Shown here in pieces: positions 33,654 through 41,161 of a stretch of 64,000 nt of DNA. The notes beneath the pieces are model-generated. The model did no database searches. It saw only the letters and a list, made by a program, of their open reading frames with translations, and was not told the DNA's origin. Every line of letters begins with the position of its first letter. The stretch's first letter is position 1. The stretch comes from Polyangium sp. 15x6 (GTDB taxonomy: Bacteria > Myxococcota_A > Polyangia > Polyangiales > Polyangiaceae): the NCBI RefSeq assembly GCF_029960785.1, contig NZ_JASBQE010000001.1, forward strand, positions 1 through 64,000, given 5' to 3'. The position numbers were made by a program, and so were the translations under genes.

Positions 33654-34958
33654 TCACGCGCCCTCGGCGCGCGCGAATCGCTTCGTGCCGAGGGCCACCA
33701 GGATCCCGAGCACCAGCGTCACCCCCGCGAACAAGAACTCCGGCTTCTCCGCGCCTGCGAGCAGCGCCACCGATCCCGCGGCGCCCACGAACGGAATGAT
33801 CTTCCCGCCCGGCACCCGGAACCCCTTCGATTCGCCGTCCTTCTTGCGCAAGACCGGCACCGCGAGGCACGTGAACAGATACTGGATCACGATCGTGATG
33901 TTCGACATCCCCACGAGGCGCCGATAATCGAAGAAAAACGCGAGCGCTGCCGTGATGGCCGTCGTCCAGAAGATCGCCACGTGCGGCGTGCCCCAGCGCC
34001 CGTGGATCCGCGCGAGCGCCGCCGGCATGAGCCTGTGCGCCGCGATCGCCTGCGCGTACCTCGGCGACCCGAGCGCGCTGCCCGCCGTGAATCCGCCGAC
34101 CGAGAGCAAGCTGCCGGCGACCACGACCGCGCCGATCGTGGGACCGATGAACCGCGCGGCGTCGACCAAGGGCTGCCCCGACTCCTCGCCGATCTTCGGG
34201 TACGTCGTGACCAGCACCGCCTGCACCACGATGAAGAGCAGCGCCGAAATCGACAGCGCTCCGAGCGTCCCGAGCGGCACGTTGCGCTGGGGATTTTGCG
34301 TCTCGCCCGCCGCGATCGGCGCGACCTCGAAACCCTGGAGCGGAAAGAGCGCGAGATACACGCCTTGCCCCACGCCGAGCGCGCCGAGCGGGAGCTTTCC
34401 TCCGAGCCGCGACGGATCGACGAGCGACACGGCCACCACGAGGAAACACAGGATCGCGCCGATCTTGCCGAGCGTCATCGCGTTCACGACCCACGCGCCC
34501 GGTTTGACCCCGAAATAATTCACCACGCCGAGCGCGACCACGACCGCCGCGGCGACGGCCGACCCCACGAACGGCGCGCGGATCCCCACGAGCTCCACGA
34601 AGAGGCTCGCGTTCGCCGCCCAGCTGACGAACGTGTTCGCCCAGCAAAACCAGCCGACGAGGAAGCCGGCCCGGTCGCCGAACGCATTGCGCGCATAGAG
34701 GTACGTCCCGCCCGTGTCGACGTGCCTGCCCGAGAGCTCGGCGAAGCAGAGCGCGACCGGCATCAGGAGCAGCGCGCAGAGCGCGAAGGAGAGCGGGGAA
34801 AACCCGCCCATCACCCGGTGCATGTCGTCGGGCAGCGCGAACACGCCCGATCCCACCGTGGCGTTGACCCCGATGCAGAGGACGTCGAACAACGTGAGCC
34901 TGCGCCGCAGGGAGGGCACCTGGGCCTGGGTCGAGTCGCCGAGGGCGGAGACGCTCAT
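33654..34958 (-). CDS. APC-superfamily amino-acid permease
   Basis: 434 residues with about twelve hydrophobic segments. The start of TM1, LFDVLCIGVNATVGSGVFAL, carries the G-x-G substrate-binding break of APC transporters; CFAELSGRHVDTGGTYLYAR and GWFCWANTFVSWAANAS are also typical. The mid-region GFEVAPIAAGETQNPQRNVP is the conserved EETxNPxR-like stretch. It most likely takes up amino acids with protons; specificity is unknown. ATG 34958. The divergent gene upstream is the selenoprotein candidate. A possible minus-strand promoter (TTGCCT, 18 bases, TAGACT, around 35038-35009) is weak. It is separated from the downstream lectin gene by 42 bases and could be co-transcribed. Confidence 0.88.
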   Translation of the reverse strand: MSVSALGDSTQAQVPSLRRRLTLFDVLCIGVNATVGSGVFALPDDMHRVMGGFSPLSFALCALLLMPVALCFAELSGRHVDTGGTYLYARNAFGDRAGFLVGWFCWANTFVSWAANASLFVELVGIRAPFVGSAVAAAVVVALGVVNYFGVKPGAWVVNAMTLGKIGAILCFLVVAVSLVDPSRLGGKLPLGALGVGQGVYLALFPLQGFEVAPIAAGETQNPQRNVPLGTLGALSISALLFIVVQAVLVTTYPKIGEESGQPLVDAARFIGPTIGAVVVAGSLLSVGGFTAGSALGSPRYAQAIAAHRLMPAALARIHGRWGTPHVAIFWTTAITAALAFFFDYRRLVGMSNITIVIQYLFTCLAVPVLRKKDGESKGFRVPGGKIIPFVGAAGSVALLAGAEKPEFLFAGVTLVLGILVALGTKRFARAEGA

Positions 34959-35054
34959 GATGCGGACCCCATGGCAGGAGGAGACGACCGAAAGCGGGCC
35001 GACAGTCTAGGACGCGCGGGCCGCGCGAGGCAACCCCTTCGATCACCCTTCGGC

Positions 35055-35083
35055 TTGACGTTCCCGGTAAAACCCTGAATAGT
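35055..35083 (+). promoter_or_regulatory. Sigma-70-type promoter of the selenoprotein gene
   Basis: TTGACG (35055-35060) and AATAGT (35078-35083) are 17 bases apart. The expected start of transcription is near 35090, directly before the SD AGGAGG (35092-35097), so the leader would be very short. Confidence 0.6.
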
Positions 35084-35105
35084 GCTGGCGAAGGAGGAAA
35101 CTGGC

Positions 35106-35465
35106 ATGAACGAGCGAGCCGACTGGTATTATCACCGCAAGGGGTGAACCTCGTGCACTCGAGCGCGGGAGTTTCTCGCGCAAGAAAATGTGACGATCGG
35201 GGAAATGGCCGACGCGGGCAAGCTCAAGCTCGGCGGAGAGGGCGCGCTCGCGCTCGCCCGGCAGGCCGAGCGGATCGTCGCGGTGAAAGGAAAGAAGCGC
35301 GTCACGCTCGACATGCGCGCGCGCCCGCCCGACGCGGACGTGCTCGAGGCCATGCTCGGGCCGACGGGCGGGCTCCGGGCCCCGACGATGCGGGTAGGAC
35401 AAACGCTCGTGGTGGGCTTCGATCCCGAGGTTTACGCCGAGGTCCTCGGGCGCGGGAAGGGGTGA
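35106..35465 (+). CDS. ArsC-like selenoprotein candidate (UxxC), TGA 35145-35147 read as selenocysteine
   Basis: From ATG 35106 the frame reads MNERADWYYHRKG, then TGA, then TSCTRAREFLAQENV and continues to TGA 35463-35465: 119 residues including one Sec. The SD AGGAGG lies 8 bases before the ATG, a promoter lies upstream, and a SECIS-like hairpin follows the TGA. With Sec at residue 14 and Cys at 17 the motif is WYYHRKGUTSCTRAREFL, the CxxC active-site position of ArsC/Spx/YffB thioredoxin-fold proteins with U replacing the first Cys; the remainder (GKKRVTLDM, LGPTGGLRAPTMRVGQTLVV, then GFDPEVYAEVL) fits the C-terminal half of that family. Families of ArsC-like (seleno)proteins with Sec or Cys here are known. 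Without recoding only a 91-residue GTG-start piece (35190) would be called, lacking the active site. It should act as a thiol/selenol redox protein. The alternative is a Cys-to-stop mutation in a dying gene. Confidence 0.8.
35163..35181 (+). promoter_or_regulatory. Bacterial SECIS-like hairpin after the in-frame TGA
   Basis: GCGC (35163-35166) pairs with GCGC (35178-35181), with inner GAG/CTC (35169-35171, 35175-35177) closing a TTT loop after a GG bulge. Taken as a 4-bp stem with an 11-base apical loop, the loop begins with GG and lies 19 bases after the TGA, within the spacing and loop rules described for bacterial SECIS elements. Energy and context were not computed. Confidence 0.55.
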
Positions 35466-35475
35466 ACGAGAAGGC

Positions 35476-35832
35476 TCAATCCGCCAGATTGCCCATGCCC
35501 ATGCCGAGAGCAGGTGCTTCTGGACCTCGGTGTGCGCCTTGTTCAGCCCCTCGGCTGCCTGTCCCGAGAACGGATCGACGACCACGCGCGTGGGGCGGCT
35601 GCCCGCGGGCGACTCGACGAGCGTGAGGACCGCGTCCGCCACGAGCTGCGGGCTCGGAACGTTGTCGCCCGAGAACATCTGCTCGAAGCTCTTGCCCATC
35701 ATCTCCACCGCGTTCGCGAACGGCCCGTAGCCCTGGGCGCGCTCCTGCTCGGCGCCCACGGCGAGCTTCTGGCCAAATTCCGTGGGGCTCTTCCCCGAGG
35801 GAAGGGGCCCGTCACCGAGGAAAAATCGAACC
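35476..35832 (-). pseudogene. 5'-truncated, frameshifted SDR-family oxidoreductase remnant
   Basis: About 115 codons match only the C-terminal third of an SDR: GKSPTEFGQKLAVGAEQER, YGPFANAV, SPQLVADAVLTLVESPAGSR, PTRVVVDPFSGQAAEGLNKA, QKHLLSA. The Rossmann fold and the YxxxK site are absent; similarity begins right at the stop codon of the FG-GAP gene (35833). Near the end the frame shifts: after LLSA the in-frame reading becomes WAWAIWRIE, while a +1 reading gives MGMGNLAD and a stop (TGA, 35478-35476), the natural family-like ending. So it has lost its front and one base at the tail. It ends 10 bases from the stop of the selenoprotein gene. Confidence 0.75.
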
Positions 35833-37614
35833 TCAATCTCCGTTCGGCTGACCCATGCGGAGCGGGCCGCCGCGCGCGGTCGACCAGAGCAGGCAATTCT
35901 CGGCCGAACCCGGCACCGTGAACACGTCGAGCCCGTGCTCGAAGGTCTGCACGAAGATCTCGACCTGCCCATCACCGTCGAGGTCGCCGACCGCGGGCGC
36001 CGCGGGCGCGCCATTGCCATTTCCATTTTGCTCGCCCGTATTGTGAAGCGGCACGTCGTGGAGCAACGTCCCATCCGCGGCGAGGATCACGAGATACCCC
36101 GAGTCGAGCACGTTCGGATCGCCGTACGTGGCGAAGATGAGCTCGGGCGAGCCGTCCTGGTTCAGGTCCGCGACGGTCACCTCGGTCGCGAACATGATCG
36201 ACTTACCGTGCGTGTAGTTGAATCGCCAGATCTGCTTCGCGTCCGCGCCGAACGCATACACGAACCCGTCGTTGAACGGCGCCACGATCTCGGGTTTGTC
36301 GTCGCCCTGGATGTTCACCGTCGTCGCCGTCGGGATGCCGCCGGGCGGATAATAACCCTCCACCTGGATGGGTTTTTCCCCGCGCGGGAGCGTCTCCCAG
36401 CCGGGCTTGCGCATCGCCGAGCGGCTCCCGTCGCCGTGCGCGCCTTCGAGCACCATGATCGCATAGGCCTGCGTTTCGTACGGCTCGTTTTTCTCGATGT
36501 TCGGCAGCCCCAGCACCTCGTTTTTCCCGTCCCCGTCGAGGTCGACCACGTTCGGCGGCGACGCGGTCCACTGGAGCCACTCGGCGAACGACGGGTGCGG
36601 CCACTCGCCCGTGTGCAGGTTGTAATGGTCCGCCTCGACCTTCGGATCCGCCCAGCGGATGAACTGGCCCCACGTGAGGCGCTGCCCCTCGAATTCGTTC
36701 GCGCGGTTCGTGAAGAACGGCGCGGCGTCGATCGCCACGCCGTCGTGGTCGAAGGCCTGGATGTGGTGGTTGTCGTAGGTCGCGAGCACCTCGAGCTCCG
36801 GGTCGTCGTCGATGTTCCCGACCGCCACGTTGAGCCCGTAGCAGCCATACCCGGAGTGCCCCATCCCATTCCGATCTGCGTCGTTCCCGGCGCCCGTGAG
36901 GTTGTTGTATCGAGGCCACGCCGGAAATCCGAGCCCCGCCGGTTGATGGAGCGAGCCGTCGGCGCGGAACACGAACACCTGCGCCCCGCCGTCCTCGGTG
37001 CTCGCGGTTTGCGTCGTGGTCACGACGATCTCGAGCACGCCGTCGCCGTCGAGATCGCCGGCGGCCATACCGCGCACCTCGGGCGCGTCGTTCGCGGTCG
37101 TCGTGCTCGCGGGGAACCCTGCCTTCGGCACGAGCGCCTTGTCCTTCCACTCGTACGCCCAGACCTCGTGATCGCTGCCGTACACGATGTCCACGAGCCC
37201 GTCGCCTTCGAGGTCCGCGACGACGTGCGGGGCGTACACGCGCCCCTCGCCGCCCTCGGCCTTCGCGAGCACGTTGCCCTCCGCGTCGTGGACGAAGACC
37301 GAATAATAGGCCGCGATGAGCTCGCGTTTTCCGTCGCCGTCGAGGTCGCGCACGACGGGCGAGGCGAACCAGCTCGTCTCGCCGGGGAGCGTCATCTTGT
37401 ATTCGGGCGCCATCACCTCGCCCTTGCTTTCGCCCTTCTCGCACGTCGTGTTGCGCGTCCCGCCGGTCGTGGAGCCCCCGGTCCGGCCCCCGGGGCCGCC
37501 CTCGCTCTCGCCGCAGGAGGCGACCGCGAGGGAGAGGCCCGAGGCGAGGAGCAAGGAGAGGAGGGGTTTGCCCCGCCGGGACATCGAGTGATGGAATGAG
37601 CGCATGTGGGTCAT
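35833..37614 (-). CDS. FG-GAP/VCBS-repeat lipoprotein
   Basis: 593 residues. Signal with lipobox LAVASC, then a Gly/Thr-rich spacer, then a beta-propeller of FG-GAP (integrin-alpha-like) repeats with calcium loops: VRDLDGDGKRELIAAYY, VADLEGDGLVDIVYGSD, AGDLDGDGVLEIVVTTT, VVDLDGDGKNEVLGLPN, VADLNQDGSPELIFATY, VGDLDGDGQVEIFVQTF. This predicts an outer-surface, Ca-stabilised propeller that binds a ligand or other cells. ATG 37614 has GAGGA six bases upstream; ATG 37605 is possible. An inserted ~110-residue section between repeats (NDADRNGMGHSGYGCYG onward) contains extra Cys and Trp. It is divergent from the next gene. Confidence 0.88.
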   Translation of the reverse strand: MTHMRSFHHSMSRRGKPLLSLLLASGLSLAVASCGESEGGPGGRTGGSTTGGTRNTTCEKGESKGEVMAPEYKMTLPGETSWFASPVVRDLDGDGKRELIAAYYSVFVHDAEGNVLAKAEGGEGRVYAPHVVADLEGDGLVDIVYGSDHEVWAYEWKDKALVPKAGFPASTTTANDAPEVRGMAAGDLDGDGVLEIVVTTTQTASTEDGGAQVFVFRADGSLHQPAGLGFPAWPRYNNLTGAGNDADRNGMGHSGYGCYGLNVAVGNIDDDPELEVLATYDNHHIQAFDHDGVAIDAAPFFTNRANEFEGQRLTWGQFIRWADPKVEADHYNLHTGEWPHPSFAEWLQWTASPPNVVDLDGDGKNEVLGLPNIEKNEPYETQAYAIMVLEGAHGDGSRSAMRKPGWETLPRGEKPIQVEGYYPPGGIPTATTVNIQGDDKPEIVAPFNDGFVYAFGADAKQIWRFNYTHGKSIMFATEVTVADLNQDGSPELIFATYGDPNVLDSGYLVILAADGTLLHDVPLHNTGEQNGNGNGAPAAPAVGDLDGDGQVEIFVQTFEHGLDVFTVPGSAENCLLWSTARGGPLRMGQPNGD

Positions 37615-37729
37615 GTCGTCCTCGTCGCGCAAAAGAAAGGTGCCGCGTCCGCCCCCAGCGGCGGCGGGTCCGAGGATATCAAACTTGGTCCGGTCGTGGT
37701 AAGGTCGCCTCGTGCGACCCCGGTGAGCC

Positions 37730-38536
37730 ATGCGCGCGTCTGCCACGGAAAACCGAGCTTCACGAACCCACGAGAGCCGCGTCCTCCGCGCTCTTCTCTG
37801 CATCCTTGCGCCCCTCGTGCTCGGCGCGGCGTCGCCCGACGAGGCCGCGCCTTCGCCTCCGGCCGAGCCTCTGCCCGAGCTCCCACCGCCGCCCGACCCC
37901 GTGGCGGCGCCGTCCGCGCCTGCCGCGGGCAATGCCGCGCCGCGTGAGCGCTCGACGGTGGAGATGGCGCGGCTCGACGCGGGCGTCATGTACGTCCGCG
38001 GCCTGAAAATGCTTGGGTTCGGGACGCTCGCGCGGTACCAGGTCTTGGTCGGGGTCATCGACCTCGACATCGTGCGTTTCCCGCACGAGCGGCTCGGCTT
38101 CGAGATTCACCTGAACGGCGGCCCGATCGGATTCGACGAGAATGCGCAGGTCGAGATCGGCCTCTCCGGCGCGGGCCTCGTCGCGCCGCTTCGCTGGAAG
38201 GGCCGGGCGCCGGGCTCGTTCGTCCTCGGCGTGGGCGGCACCTTCGAGTACGGCCGCCCCGTCTGGCTCGAACCAGGCTATCACGGCGCGCCTTACGGCG
38301 TCGCGCGGTTCCGGATTTTTCCCACCGAGACCGTTGGACTTCAAACGAGCTACCGCTTCGTCCCGATCACCACGAACGAGCTCGCGCTCCAGGAGCACGA
38401 CGTCGAGTTCGGCGTGAGCACGGGGCTCCTGCAGGTGGGCGCGCGCGTGCGGGTCGACGAGGTGCGGGGCGGCGAGCCTTCGAGGCTTTATCGATCGATC
38501 GGCGGAGGCCTCTTTGCCGGGCTCGTGGTGTTCTGA
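37730..38536 (+). CDS. Secreted protein of unknown function, possible outer-membrane barrel
   Basis: 268 residues. A basic N-terminus and hydrophobic stretch (VLRALLCILAPLVLGAASP) form a signal peptide, followed by a Pro/Ala-rich linker (~37-70). The mature part alternates hydrophobic and polar residues in beta-like strands (FEIHLNGGPIGFDENAQVEI, SFVLGVGGTFEYGRP, GVARFRIFPTETVGLQTSYR, VEFGVSTGLLQVGARVRV) and ends in SIGGGLFAGLVVF with a C-terminal Phe, as many outer-membrane barrels do. No catalytic motif is visible. ATG 37730. Its TGA shares a base with the ATG of the next lipoprotein gene (TGATG), so the pair is coupled. Confidence 0.72.
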   Translation: MRASATENRASRTHESRVLRALLCILAPLVLGAASPDEAAPSPPAEPLPELPPPPDPVAAPSAPAAGNAAPRERSTVEMARLDAGVMYVRGLKMLGFGTLARYQVLVGVIDLDIVRFPHERLGFEIHLNGGPIGFDENAQVEIGLSGAGLVAPLRWKGRAPGSFVLGVGGTFEYGRPVWLEPGYHGAPYGVARFRIFPTETVGLQTSYRFVPITTNELALQEHDVEFGVSTGLLQVGARVRVDEVRGGEPSRLYRSIGGGLFAGLVVF

Positions 38537-39237
38537 TGAAGACGCGCGTGCTGCCGCTCGTTCTCGTCGCCCTCACGGCCCTCGCGGGTTGCGAGGACGA
38601 GCCCGTACGCTCGACCGACGTCTCGACCCTCGATATGCTCTTTTCTCTCGACGCAAGCGACGAGGGAAACGGCGCCACGGTGCGCGTGCGGATCTCGAGC
38701 CCGGTCGGCGAATTGCGTTTGTCGGACGGCGACACCCTGCGCCTCCAGATGAGCGGAAAACCGCTTCCGCTGCGCGAGGTGACCGAAGACGATCGTCCCG
38801 TCTACCTGGCCGAGATCGAGGGTTTGTCAGGGGATATCACGCTCGACCTGGAGCGCCGCGCGGATCGGGGCATCATCGGCCGCGTGATCCCCGTGCCGCC
38901 GCCGATCGGGCTCTCCGCCGAGCCGCTCATGGGGGATGCTCCGCTGAAGCTCACCTGGAATGCCGCGCCCGAGGGCAACCACGTGCTCGGCCTGGCCGCC
39001 TCTGGCACGTGCATCAAGCCGCTCGGCCGCACGTTGCCGAACGACGTGGGCCAATACGAGATTTCTCAGGCCGAGCTCGTGCCCGCGAATCCGGCCATGC
39101 CCGGCCCGTGCCCGCTCCAGGTGACGCTCACGCGGACCGCGACGCTCCAGGAGCCGATCGCCCCGCCGGTGATGCAAGTCGGGCTTTATGCGTGGTTCGT
39201 GCTCAGCCGCACCGTCGAGGTGAGCTGGACGCCGTGA
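38536..39237 (+). CDS. Lipoprotein of unknown function
   Basis: 233 residues. Signal MKTRVLPLVLVALTALAGCE with lipobox LAGC (Cys19). The mature protein looks all-beta (VRVRISSPVGELRLSDGDTL, ITLDLERRAD, PLKLTWNAAPEGNHVLG) with two further Cys (ASGTCIKPL and MPGPCPLQV) that may bridge. The pattern resembles an Ig-like or carbohydrate-binding fold but no family is recognised. Start ATG 38536 overlaps the preceding stop by one base; both proteins are exported and probably work together at the outer membrane. Confidence 0.75.
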   Translation: MKTRVLPLVLVALTALAGCEDEPVRSTDVSTLDMLFSLDASDEGNGATVRVRISSPVGELRLSDGDTLRLQMSGKPLPLREVTEDDRPVYLAEIEGLSGDITLDLERRADRGIIGRVIPVPPPIGLSAEPLMGDAPLKLTWNAAPEGNHVLGLAASGTCIKPLGRTLPNDVGQYEISQAELVPANPAMPGPCPLQVTLTRTATLQEPIAPPVMQVGLYAWFVLSRTVEVSWTP

Positions 39238-39279
39238 ATGCTCGTCCTGGGCGATTCACCAGATTCGAGGGAGGGCCCG

Positions 39280-39735
39280 TCAGAAGGCCAGGTTCCGCGA
39301 GACCGGCCCTGCGAAGTGGTGATTGCCGGCGTTGCTGGTGACATGGATGTCCCTGTATTCGACTCGGCGAAGCTTCAACTGGCTGGGCGGACACATCCCG
39401 AACATCTGCGGCGTTGGAGGCGGTGGGGCGATCCTGATGACGACATCCACCTGCCCAGCCGCGTTGGCCGTGGACGTCCCGGTGCGTCCCATCACCCGCT
39501 GGTGGGGCGGCTCCGGCCTGAACGTGACGCGGCAGATGTAGTAGGCTGTCGCCTTCGCCGTCGCTTGCCAGTTGATCTGCGAGCCCGGAGTGGCTCCTTC
39601 GATGAAATGGAACTGGAGGCCGCCGTGGAAATCGACGTTCGCGCCCGCAATGGTGGCCCTGGCCTCGCTACCGGCGGTGAGGAGCGGAAGGCTCACCGCG
39701 GCCCCGAACAGTATGGATTGAATCGAATTTCTCAT
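39280..39735 (-). CDS. Small exported protein of unknown function
   Basis: 151 residues. Signal peptide MRNSIQSILFGAAVSLPLL, cleaved near GSEARA. The mature part contains DFHGGLQFHFIEGATPGSQI, two Cys (YYICRVTF and FGMCPPS) and many beta-like stretches; it may be a small beta-sandwich. The SD GGAGGAT lies just before ATG 39735. It converges on the plus-strand lipoprotein gene (42-base gap). A 149-base gap without other features separates it from the next gene upstream. I do not recognise the family. Confidence 0.7.
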   Translation of the reverse strand: MRNSIQSILFGAAVSLPLLTAGSEARATIAGANVDFHGGLQFHFIEGATPGSQINWQATAKATAYYICRVTFRPEPPHQRVMGRTGTSTANAAGQVDVVIRIAPPPPTPQMFGMCPPSQLKLRRVEYRDIHVTSNAGNHHFAGPVSRNLAF

Positions 39736-39884
39736 GGTGCATCCTCCCTCCTGAACCGTCGCGGCCCATGCGGTGATCAAAAACGCGCCACACGTATCGC
39801 TCTAGCAATAAACTTGCCGTTCTGGACGTTCGCTCGTGCCTTCGAGGGAACGAGAAGAGGCACCCACCGCTTTGCGTACGGCGT

Positions 39885-41096
39885 TCAGCGCTCGGCGACA
39901 ATTCCCCGGAGAATGGGAGGAAAATCCTCGGGCCGGACGCCTTCGGTCACGAGCGGTCGGCTGTTCTGCGAGTTCCAGAAGAGCACGACTTTCCCCGCGA
40001 GGCGCGTGGCGTCGTCGAGCAAAGCCGCGAGGGTTTTTCCCGTATAGGTCGGTTCGAGCGTCATCCCTTCCGTCTCGGCGGCGAGCGTGATCGCCCGTTC
40101 TCCTTTTCGTGTCGGGGCGCCATAGCCGGCGCCGAGATGGTTCGTCGCGAATCGCACGCGCGCGCGGCCGAGGCGCACGTCGGGGAAGGTCGGATCGAGC
40201 GAGCGCGCGAAAGCCACGGTTTCTCGGGCCATCGCGAAAAACCGCGCCTCGCTCGACGTCTCGGGGCTCGACGTCCGCACGGCGACGACCTCGGTCCGGA
40301 GCCCGGAGAGCTCGAGCCCGAGCGCAAGGCCGACCGCGCTGCCCATCGTGCCCATCGCGAGATAGACGCAATCGGGCAGAGGGCAATGCCTGTCGCCGAC
40401 CTGCTCGGCGAGCTCGAAGCCAGCATTGACGAACGCGAGGTTCCCGAGCGGAGAAGAGCCGCCGGGTGGCACGAGATACGGCGCGACGCCTTTCGCCGCC
40501 TTTGCCATTCGTTTCGCCAGTGCCTCGGCCTCGGCAACCCCGCCGGTCACGACCCGGATCGTGGCCCCGGCGCGTCGCGCGGCGAGCAGGTTTTTCCGGA
40601 CGTACGGGCTCGGCGCCTGCGGGGCGAGCAGCAGCGTGACCGCAAATCCCTGCGCCGCGCCGTACAGGGCCGTGGCGACGGCTTGATTCGACCCGAAGGC
40701 GCCGAACGTGACGATCTCGCGCGCGCCTTTCGCGCGGGCCTCCGCCAGGAAAAACTCGAGCTTGCGTGTCTTGCCCCCGCCGTACGCGGCGCCGGCGAGG
40801 TCGTCCCGCTTGATGTGGAGCCCGGCGAGCCCGGCCTTTTCGCCGAGTTTTGCTGCGCGTTCGACGGGCGTGGGCAAAAGGCCGATTGGGAGGCGCGGAA
40901 GGTGCGGCGCGAGGCCCGGATGGGCGCGGAACAGGGGAGGGACGTAATCAGCAGGCGCGGGCGCGGAGGTGGGAGCAGAAGCGGCGGCGGGAGCGGAAGC
41001 GGAAGCGGCGGCGGGTGCGGGGGCCTCCGTCCGTTCCTCACACCCGACGAGCGCGCCGAGCGCGAGGGCCGAGAAGGTGCGTCGGTCCATGTTCAT
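39885..41096 (-). CDS. Exported PLP enzyme of the ACC deaminase / D-cysteine desulfhydrase family
   Basis: 403 residues. The N-terminus DRRTFSALALGALVGCE has a Tat-like RR motif and a lipobox (LVGC), followed by an Ala/Ser/Pro-rich linker (~25-50). The enzyme part is fold-type II PLP: IKRDDLAGAAYGGGKTRKLE with the PLP-binding Lys in GGGKTRKLE, TFGAFGSNQAVATALYGAA, PPGGSSPLGNLAFVNAGFEL, YLAMGTMGSAVGLALGLEL (phosphate-binding Gly loop) and LEPTYTGKTLAALL. Relatives release ammonia and sulfide from D-cysteine, or open the ACC ring. Most are cytoplasmic; a Tat-lipoprotein form is unusual, though Tat export fits a protein with a cofactor. It lies 65 bases after the SWIM gene and may be co-transcribed with the five-gene operon. 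Confidence 0.86.
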   Translation of the reverse strand: MNMDRRTFSALALGALVGCEERTEAPAPAAASASAPAAASAPTSAPAPADYVPPLFRAHPGLAPHLPRLPIGLLPTPVERAAKLGEKAGLAGLHIKRDDLAGAAYGGGKTRKLEFFLAEARAKGAREIVTFGAFGSNQAVATALYGAAQGFAVTLLLAPQAPSPYVRKNLLAARRAGATIRVVTGGVAEAEALAKRMAKAAKGVAPYLVPPGGSSPLGNLAFVNAGFELAEQVGDRHCPLPDCVYLAMGTMGSAVGLALGLELSGLRTEVVAVRTSSPETSSEARFFAMARETVAFARSLDPTFPDVRLGRARVRFATNHLGAGYGAPTRKGERAITLAAETEGMTLEPTYTGKTLAALLDDATRLAGKVVLFWNSQNSRPLVTEGVRPEDFPPILRGIVAER

Positions 41097-41161
41097 CCGT
41101 CGCCCTCAACGCCCGCGGGCGGTTTTTCGAACCCGGCGGCATGTGCTTTTCACGGCCTCGC

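Noticed and set aside
35190-35465. Ordinary 91-residue gene starting at GTG 35190
   Set aside because: No SD at the right place, and conserved active-site codons lie upstream in the same frame; the selenocysteine reading from ATG 35106 explains promoter, SD and motif better.
35043-36074. Long minus-strand frame running through the SDR remnant and over the selenoprotein gene
   Set aside because: Only ~115 codons resemble a protein family; the rest is antisense to other genes, and the natural SDR ending is in a shifted frame.
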